This document shows, piece by piece, positions 55,774 to 63,040 of a stretch of 64,000 nt of DNA. Origin of the DNA: Yoonia rosea. Lineage in GTDB: Bacteria; Pseudomonadota; Alphaproteobacteria; Rhodobacterales; Rhodobacteraceae. Below the pieces are notes generated by a model that saw only the letters and a program-made list of their open reading frames with translations, was not told the DNA's origin and ran no database searches. The stretch covers positions 62,001 through 126,000 of the forward strand of contig NZ_FTPR01000002.1 in assembly GCF_900156505.1 (NCBI RefSeq), given 5' to 3'. Numbering within the stretch: the stretch's first letter is position 1; every line of letters starts with the position of its first letter. The position numbers were made by a program, and so were the translations under genes.

Positions 55774-56450
55774 CCCCCGAGAAACTCCTCGGCTATAATC
55801 TCCCGCTTTTTGCAGGCATGAAACCTGCCGACTTTGGCACCATCACGTTGGACATCAGCGAACAGCACCTCGCGCCATCGCAGACGATCATTGATCAGGA
55901 TGATGCATCCTACGACATCTACTTTTTGCTATCAGGCGCTCTCTTGGCTGTTTTCTGGACGCCGCAAGGACGCGAAATCGTCTTTTCGCGCTTTCCTGTC
56001 GGGTCCTACTTCGGAGAACTGGCCGCCTTCGACGGCATTCCCCGCTCGCTTGCGGTTGTTGCAAAAACCGAGGCCACCGTCCTGACGATGACGCGCAGCA
56101 GCTTTTTGCAATTGTTCAACGAGGTGCCCCTGCTGCGGGACCGGATGACGAAAAACCTTGTGGACAGGATACGTACCCTGACCGAGCGCAATATGGAGAT
56201 GACAACCCTCTCGGTTGACCAGCGGGTCAGAAAATACCTGCTGCGGCTGGCCGCAGAGGAAGCCAAACTGTTCAAAGGGGCCGTTATCGAACATGCGCCG
56301 ACACACGCAGAGATTGCGGGTTCTGTCGGGGCAAACCGTGAGATGGTCAGCCGTGCGATCAGCAAGTTGGTCAAGGGCGGTGTGATCAGATCAGCACGTC
56401 AGAAAATCGAAATCCTTGATCCTGCAGCGCTCTCGGAAGACCATGCCTGA
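55770..56450 (+). CDS. Crp/Fnr-family transcriptional regulator
   Basis: A 226-residue regulator with an N-terminal cyclic-nucleotide-binding beta-roll (IIDQDDASYDIYFLLSGALLAVFW, then RFPVGSYFGELAAFDGIPRSLAVVAKTEATVL), where FGELAxxxxxPRS matches the phosphate-binding cassette, and a C-terminal helix-turn-helix (THAEIAGSVGANREMVSRAISKL). No Fnr-type Cys cluster, so cAMP-like binding is likely. Frame runs upstream to 55632 within the cyclase-like gene; ATG 55770 overlaps its stop. Confidence 0.92.
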   Translation: MTPEKLLGYNLPLFAGMKPADFGTITLDISEQHLAPSQTIIDQDDASYDIYFLLSGALLAVFWTPQGREIVFSRFPVGSYFGELAAFDGIPRSLAVVAKTEATVLTMTRSSFLQLFNEVPLLRDRMTKNLVDRIRTLTERNMEMTTLSVDQRVRKYLLRLAAEEAKLFKGAVIEHAPTHAEIAGSVGANREMVSRAISKLVKGGVIRSARQKIEILDPAALSEDHA

Positions 56451-56528
56451 TTTTAATCCAAATTTTACGAAATTGAGCCAAGTCTTGATTGTGGTGACGC
56501 GGGAGTGTTTACGCACAAGGAGATAGAG

Positions 56529-56627
56529 TTGACTAGTTTAGTACGTATTTTTAGCATTCTGGGCGGTGAAGTGACACTGATGTTGGCTGGCGGCGGCGTA
56601 GGCTTGGTGTTTCTCATCTTCGGCTGA
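56529..56627 (+). CDS. Candidate small membrane protein (32 residues)
   Basis: A TTG-initiated frame preceded by GGAG at 6 bases. The product, opening LTSLVRIFSILGGEVTLMLA and closing GGGVGLVFLIFG, is a single glycine-rich hydrophobic segment. Too short for similarity judgement. The good ribosome-binding site and the hydrophobic profile make it worth noting, but it could be chance. Confidence 0.4.
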   Translation: MTSLVRIFSILGGEVTLMLAGGGVGLVFLIFG

Positions 56628-56896
56628 TTTCTCTCGGCGTGATAGTCACTTCTGCACATACCGGTGTCGCCTTGCTGCATCTACTTTGTGCTGCCGCGAC
56701 AGATTTTTCAAAAATTCGCTTGGGAAAAATACAACCCTCGGGATAAACAACCGCTATTCGAACCCGAATCAAGGAGACTGCAATGTATCGAAAGGACCGA
56801 CTTTTTACGTGGTGTTAGAAACCACATTGCAGTGCTGTCGCGCGTCTACGCCCGACACGAATTTCTCCAGAATAAGATTCAAGATCGGATACGTCC
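56628..56896. other. Non-coding stretch with a minimal ORF inside a long-range inverted repeat
   Basis: No gene of normal size is supported. At 56771-56776 AAGGAG is followed after 6 bases by an ATG (56783) opening an 11-codon frame (MYRKDRLFTWC). CTGCAATGT (56778-56786), covering this start, is complementary to ACATTGCAG (56824-56832), so the start could be hidden by base pairing. Confidence 0.3.
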
Positions 56897-57211
56897 ATGC
56901 ATCCCCCGTTTTATGTTGTCGATCACAAGATCGGCCCCGATGTCTATCATCATACAGATCATAAACCCGTCATCCGGCGGACCGCCCCCGCAAGGCTTGC
57001 GCTGACCGCAACAGCCTCGGGTTGGCCGCCTGTGCCGATGGCGACAGGCGCGTTCAGCGATAATGGCGCACTCTATCTGCCTAGCGGGGCCATGCTCGCG
57101 CCGCACCCCGCTTTGCAGATCGTGCCACCGCCGCAACGCACGCTGCGCGATTTCATTGGCCGGCTTCTTATCCGGACCGGTCAGCGCATGATCATGGAAA
57201 ACCGCGCCTGA
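56897..57211 (+). CDS. Small protein of unknown function
   Basis: A 104-residue frame starting MHPPFYVVDHKIGPDVYHHT with proline-rich stretches and a basic C-terminus (FIGRLLIRTGQRMIMENRA). No signal peptide or recognised domain. Codon use looks like local genes (GC-rich third positions), and a stable hairpin covers its stop codon, which supports a real transcript end. ATG has only a weak GGAT ahead. Confidence 0.55.
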   Translation: MHPPFYVVDHKIGPDVYHHTDHKPVIRRTAPARLALTATASGWPPVPMATGAFSDNGALYLPSGAMLAPHPALQIVPPPQRTLRDFIGRLLIRTGQRMIMENRA

Positions 57212-57231
57212 GGGAATTGACCCTCAGCGCG
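57203..57231 (+). terminator. Hairpin at the end of the small 104-residue ORF
   Basis: CTGAGGG (57208-57214) and CCCTCAG (57221-57227) pair around AATTGA, extended by CGCG pairs after a one-base bulge. It includes the TGA stop. No long T-run follows. Confidence 0.5.
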
Positions 57232-57275
57232 GAACGCTTACCTGTAGTAAGAGATTATCAGACACAGGATCGCCC

Positions 57276-58268
57276 ATGTTCTTTCGCTCCGCCGCAACGC
57301 TTTTGTTGTCATGCATTGCATTTCCGGCAGCAGCCGTCTGTGTCGGTGACAGCTATCTGGATCAACTGACTCCGCAACAAGAAGCGCAATTGTCTGCGGA
57401 GGTGGCCGATATGCCCTATTCCGAAGGGTTAATCTGGACAGCATCAAAGGACACAACCCAGATCACCGTCGTCGGCACGATGCACATCTATGATCCGCGC
57501 CTGGAGGAGTTGCGTGCGCAACTGGCCGAAAGGGTCGCGACGGCCGATCTTGTCCTGCTCGAGGCAACGCCGAAAGAAGAAGCGCAACTGGAAGAACTGA
57601 TCACGCGCGAACCCGACCGCCTGTTTCTTGTTGACGGGCCTACCCTGCCAGAGCTGGTGGATGAAGAGACATGGCAACTGATTCTGGCCGCCGCCGGCGA
57701 ACGCGGCATTCCCTCGTTCATGGCCGCCAAAATGCAACCTTGGTATCTATCAATGACCCTTGCGGTGCCATCCTGTGCGATGGCCGACATGATGGCGGGC
57801 GCGCGCGGCCTTGACCAGATGATCATCGAGGATGCGCAGGCAGCAGGGGTCCCCATGCAAGCGGTCGAACCCTACACGACACTGTTTGATCTGTTCGGAG
57901 ACGACAACATGGACGAACAAATCAGTATGCTGCGGATCAGCATGCTGGTGCCCGAGCTACAACAGCAGATGTTCGTATCGATGCTCGACAGTTATTTCGC
58001 TGAGGAAATCGGCCAGCTTTGGGAGCTTTCGCGCCTCGCTATGTCCGATGTCCCCGGCATGGACCCCGCCGCCGGGAACGCCATGTTCGACGAAATGGAA
58101 GAATCGATGCTGAATATCCGCAACCGGAACTGGATTCCGGTCATCACGGATGCTGCCAAAGGCCGCGACGATATTGTCGTGGCGGTTGGTGCAGGTCATT
58201 TGATCGGTGAACAGGGTGTGCTGCAGCTTCTGGAAAACGAGGGCTGGACCATCACAAGGGCGGAATGA
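57276..58268 (+). CDS. TraB/GumN family protein, exported
   Basis: A 330-residue protein with a signal peptide (MFFRSAATLLLSCIAFPAAA). Family marks are the TQITVVGTMHIYDPRL segment with the GTxH motif near residues 68-71, ADLVLLEATPKEE and the closing VAVGAGHLIGEQGVLQLLENEGWTI with the second G-H motif. TraB-like proteins are predicted metal-dependent hydrolases; the substrate is unknown. Single gene, convergent with the next. Confidence 0.9.
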   Translation: MFFRSAATLLLSCIAFPAAAVCVGDSYLDQLTPQQEAQLSAEVADMPYSEGLIWTASKDTTQITVVGTMHIYDPRLEELRAQLAERVATADLVLLEATPKEEAQLEELITREPDRLFLVDGPTLPELVDEETWQLILAAAGERGIPSFMAAKMQPWYLSMTLAVPSCAMADMMAGARGLDQMIIEDAQAAGVPMQAVEPYTTLFDLFGDDNMDEQISMLRISMLVPELQQQMFVSMLDSYFAEEIGQLWELSRLAMSDVPGMDPAAGNAMFDEMEESMLNIRNRNWIPVITDAAKGRDDIVVAVGAGHLIGEQGVLQLLENEGWTITRAE

Positions 58269-58277
58269 GAAGGGCGC

Positions 58278-58297
58278 AGGAATTGCAGGAAATTCCT
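58278..58297. terminator. Hairpin between convergent genes
   Basis: AGGAATT (58278-58284) and AATTCCT (58291-58297) form a 7-bp stem with a 6-base loop in the 57-base gap between the TraB/GumN and DUF2161 genes. Probably a shared terminator; no strong T-run. Confidence 0.45.
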
Positions 58298-58325
58298 TCC
58301 AGCCCATCAATAATTTCCGCGAAAA

Positions 58326-58985
58326 CTATGGGCCTTCTACATCCCCGTAATCGGACAACCCTTTGCGCCCCAAATCGGTCAAATCGTAAACCCCGCGCGA
58401 CACACGTGTGAACCAGCCATAATGGTCCGCCGCCATGATCTGTGTGGCTTGTGGTACTTCGGCCCATTCCTTGACCTTCGCGCCCTTTGACGGCCCATGG
58501 ACGGCCAGAAAACGCGCGCAGCGCAGCGCATCCTGCCGATAGCCGGTGATGATCCCATGCCGTGTCGCACCCCCGTCATTGGGATCACCCTGTAACCGCT
58601 CAAAGGCCCGCAACAGACGGGTTTTCTTCTTCTTCGACTGCCGCGCAGCATAAGGCCCGGGGTCAGCCAGCACCTCGACATGCCCGTCACGCAAACGCAC
58701 GGTCAGCACGCCCAAACCCGCACGCCGCGCCAGTTTGACATTCGCCTTCAGCGCCTTGTCTTTGCCGCCCGCCGGCACCGCCAGATAGACGTCATCGGTG
58801 GTCAGCAAGCGTTCAATCCCTTGATGGAACAGCGCCAGCGAAAACCCCAACTTGAGCTCGACCACCACCAGTTCATCGCCACGCCGCCCGACGACATCAG
58901 CGGGCCCAACCTCGCCTTTCACCTCATAGCCCTGGCGTTGCAGATAGGCCTTGATGGGGGGGTATAAATCGGCCTCGCGTGGCAT
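58326..58985 (-). CDS. DUF2161 protein with PD-(D/E)XK nuclease-like fold
   Basis: A 219-residue protein. GPADVVGRRGDELVVVELKLG (about 26-46) contains the Asp, then Glu-x-Lys arrangement of PD-(D/E)XK phosphodiesterases. A basic middle (RQSKKKKTRLLRAF) and a C-terminal winged-helix-like region (YGWFTRVSRGVYDLTDLG) could bind nucleic acid. Family DUF2161, role unknown. ATG 58985 follows AAAGGAG at good distance; longer starts to 59054 are less likely. Confidence 0.85.
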   Translation of the reverse strand: MPREADLYPPIKAYLQRQGYEVKGEVGPADVVGRRGDELVVVELKLGFSLALFHQGIERLLTTDDVYLAVPAGGKDKALKANVKLARRAGLGVLTVRLRDGHVEVLADPGPYAARQSKKKKTRLLRAFERLQGDPNDGGATRHGIITGYRQDALRCARFLAVHGPSKGAKVKEWAEVPQATQIMAADHYGWFTRVSRGVYDLTDLGRKGLSDYGDVEGP

Positions 58986-59132
58986 GGGTGCTCCTTTCGG
59001 CATAGCCAATTGGAAAATTCGGGTGATGACAAGCCCCGCCAGCCGATCAGTCAAACTGACGGGATGGGGTGACAGCCCCAGCGCACACTCCTATATACGG
59101 GCCAACCTTTGCTCCGATAGAAAGTGACGCAC

Positions 59133-60050
59133 ATGACAACCCTCGTATTTGGCCACAAATCCCCCGACACAGACAGCACAGGTTCGCCCCTGATCTGGGA
59201 ATGGTTCCTGAACCACACCGACATCGACGCAAAAGCGGCCCTGCTGGGCGAGCCCAACACCGAAGCCAAATTCGTGGCCGAGCGTTGGGGCTTCGCGCTT
59301 CCCGAGATCATTGCCGACGTCGATGACAACCAGTCCTGCGTGATCGTGGACACCAACAACCCCGCTGAACTGCCTGCAAACATCAATAACGCCGATGTGC
59401 TGGCGATCATCGACCACCACAAACTGGCGGGCGGGCTGGAAACCAAGAACCCGATCAACATCACTGTGCGCCCCTTGGCTTGCACCGCGACGATCATGCA
59501 CCAGATGATGGGTGATCACGCCAGCCACATGCCACAGGGCATCAAGGGCCTGATGCTGTCCTGCATCCTTTCCGACACGCTGGCCTTCCGGTCTCCCACG
59601 ACAACCGAGGTGGACAAGGAACTGGCCGAGGCGCTTGCCAAGGACCTTGGGGTCGATATCGATACTTACGCCGGTGAAATGTTTGCAGCAAAATCCGATG
59701 TCTCTGCATTCTCCGACGCCGAACTGCTGCGCATGGACAGCAAGGAATATGCCGTCGACGGCAAGAAATTCCGCGTCTCCGTGCTCGAGACCACAGCGCC
59801 CGACATCGTGCTCGACCGCAAGGCATCACTGATGGAAACCATGCCGAAGGTCGCGGAAGAGGACGGCGTCGACCAGGTCCTGCTTTTCGTCGTGGATATT
59901 CTCAAGGAAGAGGCCACCATGCTGATCCCCAACGATCTGACCAAGACCGTGGCCGAAAAATCCTTTGACGCAAAAGTCGACGGCGACAGCGTGGTCCTGC
60001 CCGGCATCATGAGCCGGAAAAAGCAGATTATCCCCGCGCTCAAGGTCTAA
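59133..60050 (+). CDS. ppaC: Manganese-dependent inorganic pyrophosphatase
   Basis: A 305-residue DHH/DHHA2 protein. The N-terminal FGHKSPDTDSTGSPL (His and Asp ligands), VDTNNPAELP, IIDHHKLAGGLE and a C-terminal PGIMSRKKQIIP, containing SRKKQ, are diagnostic of family II pyrophosphatase. It hydrolyses pyrophosphate in the cytoplasm using Mn2+. A GTG three codons upstream is possible; ATG 59133 is preferred. Confidence 0.95.
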   Translation: MTTLVFGHKSPDTDSTGSPLIWEWFLNHTDIDAKAALLGEPNTEAKFVAERWGFALPEIIADVDDNQSCVIVDTNNPAELPANINNADVLAIIDHHKLAGGLETKNPINITVRPLACTATIMHQMMGDHASHMPQGIKGLMLSCILSDTLAFRSPTTTEVDKELAEALAKDLGVDIDTYAGEMFAAKSDVSAFSDAELLRMDSKEYAVDGKKFRVSVLETTAPDIVLDRKASLMETMPKVAEEDGVDQVLLFVVDILKEEATMLIPNDLTKTVAEKSFDAKVDGDSVVLPGIMSRKKQIIPALKV

Positions 60051-60068
60051 GCCGGCCGCGCAAACGTA

Positions 60069-60107
60069 TGTACAGGTTGTGTACCGGATGTGTACAGGAT
60101 CTGTACG
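60069..60107. repeat. Four TGTAC units with exact 11-base spacing
   Basis: GTAC occurs at 60070, 60081, 60092 and 60103, each preceded by T, with similar spacers (AGGTTG, CGGATG, AGGATC). This puts the cores about one helical turn apart, just upstream of the HAD hydrolase gene. It may be a protein-binding array or short tandem repeat. Confidence 0.75.
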
Positions 60108-60136
60108 CCTTACAAACCGTTCACAAAGGTTAACGC

Positions 60137-61012
60137 ATGACCCAGATCATCGACCAATTCGCCGACATCTCGGGGCAGTATGATGCCGCCTTTGTGGACC
60201 TTTGGGGATGTATGCACAACGGCGTCACGGCCCTGCCAGACGCCGTGGCTGCCATGCAGAAATACCGGGCGGAGGGCGGCATTGTAGTGCTTGTCACTAA
60301 TTCCCCCCGTCCATGGGATTCCGTCGCGCGCCAGATCAACGGTCTGGGCGTACCAGATGACGCGTGGGACGCGATTGCCACCTCTGGCGACAGTGCACGC
60401 GCGGCCATGTTCCGCGGCATCGTGGGTGAAAAAATATGGTTCATGGGCGAAAGCCCCCGAGATGATGATTTCTTTCAGCCCCTGCAAATCATTGAAAACC
60501 CTGTGAATATCCAGAAGGTTCCGCTGGATCAGGCCGAAGGCATTGTTTGCTGCGGCCCTTTTGATCCGCTGGCCGATGTCGATGTGAACCGTCCTGAATT
60601 CCTCTATGCAAAGACCAAGGGCCTCAAACTGCTTTGCGCCAACCCAGATATCATCGTGGACCGTGGCGAAGTGCGCGAATGGTGCGCCGGTGCGCTGGCC
60701 GCGCTTTACACTGAAATGGGCGGCGAGAGCCTTTACTTCGGCAAGCCGCACCCGCCGATCTATGACCTCGCGCGCCGCAGGCTCGCTGCGTTATCAAATG
60801 CGCCATCAGATCCGCGTATTATCGGGATCGGTGACGGGATCGGCACGGATATTCTGGGGGGACTGCAAGAAGATATCGACACGCTGTTTATCTCGGGCGG
60901 ATTGGCCGCAGCAGAGACAAAGACCGACCGCCAGCCTGACCCGGAGGCATTAGAGGCCTATTTGAACGAGGCGCAGATCAGCACGACCTACACCATCGGG
61001 CAGTTGCGGTAA
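60137..61012 (+). CDS. HAD-superfamily class IIA hydrolase (TIGR01459 type)
   Basis: A 291-residue protein related to NagD/pyridoxal phosphatase-like HADs: motif I as FVDLWGCMHNG (the second Asp of the usual DxD is replaced by Trp/Gly), motif II VLVTNSPR, motif III Lys in YFGKPHPPIY and motif IV GIGDGIGTDILG. The variant motif I fits the TIGR01459 subgroup common in alphaproteobacteria. Substrate unknown. AAAGG lies ahead of the ATG. Confidence 0.9.
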   Translation: MTQIIDQFADISGQYDAAFVDLWGCMHNGVTALPDAVAAMQKYRAEGGIVVLVTNSPRPWDSVARQINGLGVPDDAWDAIATSGDSARAAMFRGIVGEKIWFMGESPRDDDFFQPLQIIENPVNIQKVPLDQAEGIVCCGPFDPLADVDVNRPEFLYAKTKGLKLLCANPDIIVDRGEVREWCAGALAALYTEMGGESLYFGKPHPPIYDLARRRLAALSNAPSDPRIIGIGDGIGTDILGGLQEDIDTLFISGGLAAAETKTDRQPDPEALEAYLNEAQISTTYTIGQLR

Positions 61013-61103
61013 CAGGAATCGCTTGATCTTTCTGCATCGGCAAAGTAATAAAATTTCAATATCGACTTGATACTGGATTTTTTGTTACCTAATGGAGCCT
61101 GAT

Positions 61104-61547
61104 ATGCTGGATAACGCCCCCCGCGGAACGATCTGCATCGAAGATATCGAAATCGGGATGACCCGCTCGCTCCGCAAGGTGATCACGGACCGCGATATCG
61201 AAATGTTTGCAGAGGTGTCGACCGATAGAAACCCTGTGCACCTTGATGAAGACTATGCGCAGGACACCATCTTTGGCGGGCGTATCGCCCATGGGATGCT
61301 GACGGCGGGGCTGGTCAGCGCCGTGATCGGTGAACAACTGCCGGGGCATGGCACGGTTTATCTGGGGCAAAGCCTGAAATTCCTCGCCCCTGTGCGCCCC
61401 GGCGACATGGTGCTGGCCGAAGTTGAAGTGACCGATATCGACCATTCCAAACGGCGCGTCACCATGAACACGCGCTGCATTGTGAACGACAAAAAGGTGC
61501 TGGTCGGCGATGCCACTGTTCTCGCACCCAGCCGGAAATTCGACTAG
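61104..61547 (+). CDS. MaoC-family dehydratase
   Basis: A 147-residue hot-dog-fold protein with the hydratase-2 motif: DRNPVHLDEDYAQDTIFGGRIAHGML (residues 40-66), containing the catalytic Asp and His. It likely hydrates enoyl-CoA substrates, similar to (R)-specific enoyl-CoA hydratases. GGAG lies 6 bases before ATG 61104; ATG 61092 is the other option. AT-rich DNA upstream (61030-61095) probably contains its promoter. Confidence 0.92.
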   Translation: MLDNAPRGTICIEDIEIGMTRSLRKVITDRDIEMFAEVSTDRNPVHLDEDYAQDTIFGGRIAHGMLTAGLVSAVIGEQLPGHGTVYLGQSLKFLAPVRPGDMVLAEVEVTDIDHSKRRVTMNTRCIVNDKKVLVGDATVLAPSRKFD

Positions 61548-61555
61548 CGCTGTTC

Positions 61556-61625
61556 AAGCCTGACGGCTTTCCACGCGAGTAAGCCCGCAAGGGCTGACAA
61601 GCGGTGCTTGCACGGCCTTGCGTGG
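61556..61625 (+). other. Structured intergenic segment upstream of ribF
   Basis: Four short perfect stems: AAGCC-TGAC-GGCTT (61556-61569), an outer CCACGC/GCGTGG (61571-61576 with 61620-61625) enclosing AGCCC-GCAA-GGGCT (61582-61595, GNRA loop) and CAAGC-GGT-GCTTG (61598-61610). The last three could form a three-way junction. First stem may end the MaoC transcript. No match to the FMN riboswitch. Confidence 0.35.
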
Positions 61626-61641
61626 TCCGTTACCCAAAGCC

Positions 61642-62583
61642 ATGCGCATCATTCGTGACACCGTTTTCATTGATCCTGCTGACCGTGGCGCCGCCGCGGC
61701 GATCGGCAATTTTGACGGGGTGCATATCGGCCATCAAGCTGTCATTGACCTGACCCGTAAAGCCGCCAAAGAGGCGGACGCACCCCTCGGCATCATGACG
61801 TTCGAGCCGCACCCCCGCAGCTATTTTTCCCGCGATCCCAACCCTTTCCGCCTGATGAACGCGGAAGCGCGTGCCAATCGTTTGGCGAAACTGGGTGTTG
61901 AAAAACTTTATGAAGTTCCCTTCAACGCAGCCCTTGCCGCCCTTACACCCCGTGCCTTTGCACAAACAGTGATCGCCGATCAACTGGGGCTCAAACATGT
62001 GGTTGTCGGTGCCGATTTCTGCTTTGGCAGAGACCGCGCGGGCACGGTGGCAGACCTGCAAAAATTCGGTGCCGAAATGGGCTTTGGCGTGACCGTCGCA
62101 CCCATCGTCGCAATCGACCGCGCCAATGTCTCCTCCACCGCGATCCGGCAAGCCCTGAGCGATGGCAAACCCCGCGACGCCGCCGCAATGCTGGGCCACT
62201 GGCACCGTATCGTGGGCGAGGTCATTCGTGGTGATCAACGCGGCCGCGATCTGGGGTACCCCACCGCCAATATGTCGATCACAGGCCTGCACCCGCCGAA
62301 ATTTGGTGTTTATGCTGTGAAAGTCGACGTCCTTGATGGCCCGCACAAAGGCACCTACAACGGCGCTGCCTCGATCGGCGTGCGCCCGATGTTTGGCGAA
62401 AATGTCCCGAATTGCGAAACCTTCATCTTTGACTTCAAAGGTGACCTTTACGGGTCTACCCTTTCGGTTGCCTTGGTTGATTTCCTGCGGCCTGAGTTGA
62501 AGTTCGACAGCCTCGAAGCGCTCATCACCCAGATGGATGCCGATTGTGTCACCGCCCGAGAGATCCTTGCCGATGTCCGTTGA
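61642..62583 (+). CDS. ribF: Bifunctional riboflavin kinase/FAD synthetase
   Basis: A 313-residue enzyme that phosphorylates riboflavin to FMN and adenylylates FMN to FAD. The N-terminal FAD synthetase domain shows AIGNFDGVHIGHQAVI, VGADFCFGRDRAG and NVSSTAIRQAL; the C-terminal flavokinase domain shows RGDQRGRDLGYPTANM and NGAASIGVRPMF. ATG 61642 matches the family start; an upstream frame to 61618 is not needed. It overlaps the next gene by 11 bases. Confidence 0.95.
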   Translation: MRIIRDTVFIDPADRGAAAAIGNFDGVHIGHQAVIDLTRKAAKEADAPLGIMTFEPHPRSYFSRDPNPFRLMNAEARANRLAKLGVEKLYEVPFNAALAALTPRAFAQTVIADQLGLKHVVVGADFCFGRDRAGTVADLQKFGAEMGFGVTVAPIVAIDRANVSSTAIRQALSDGKPRDAAAMLGHWHRIVGEVIRGDQRGRDLGYPTANMSITGLHPPKFGVYAVKVDVLDGPHKGTYNGAASIGVRPMFGENVPNCETFIFDFKGDLYGSTLSVALVDFLRPELKFDSLEALITQMDADCVTAREILADVR

Positions 62584-63040
62584 AATCCCCCGCGACGGCC
62601 TGACGCCGCGGTTTTGGGAAACCAAACCGATGTCGAAACTGAACAAACAGGAATGGGAAGCGCTCTGCGATGGGTGCGGCAAATGCTGCCTGAACAAGCT
62701 TGAAGATGACGACGGCACCGTGGCGATGACCCGCATCGCCTGCCGTTTGCTGGATGGTGAAAACTGCCTGTGCAGCAACTATCCGAACCGGCACAAGTTC
62801 GTTCCTGAGTGTATCGTGCTGACCCCGAAAACCATCCTCGAGAACCTGTACTGGCTGCCCATGACCTGCGGCTACCGTTTGGTCCATGAACGCCGCCCGC
62901 TGTACGACTGGCACCCGCTGATCTCGGGCGATCCGGAATCGGTCCATCGGGCCGGGGTGTCGGTCAGGGGCATGACCATTCCAGAATTTCAGGTCGATGA
63001 GGACGATTGGGAAGACCACATTATCGAGGAGCCACTCTAG
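62573..63040 (+). CDS. YcgN-like cysteine-cluster protein (UPF0260)
   Basis: A 155-residue protein with WEALCDGCGKCC near residues 24-35 and further Cys in RIACRLLDGENCLCSNY, PECIVLTP and MTCGYRL, as in the UPF0260/YcgN and YkgJ zinc- or iron-cluster families. Function unknown. ATG 62573 overlaps the end of ribF, so it is translationally linked to it, and the threonine aldolase gene follows directly. Confidence 0.9.
   Translation: MSVEIPRDGLTPRFWETKPMSKLNKQEWEALCDGCGKCCLNKLEDDDGTVAMTRIACRLLDGENCLCSNYPNRHKFVPECIVLTPKTILENLYWLPMTCGYRLVHERRPLYDWHPLISGDPESVHRAGVSVRGMTIPEFQVDEDDWEDHIIEEPL

Noticed and set aside
56664..57005. 113-residue plus-strand frame in the gap after the Crp-family gene
   Set aside because: Composition is erratic, it overlaps the better-supported 104-residue frame and it has no good ribosome-binding site.
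61556..61641. FMN riboswitch before ribF
   Set aside because: Stems are present but the conserved FMN-aptamer sequence blocks are not; the segment is also too short.
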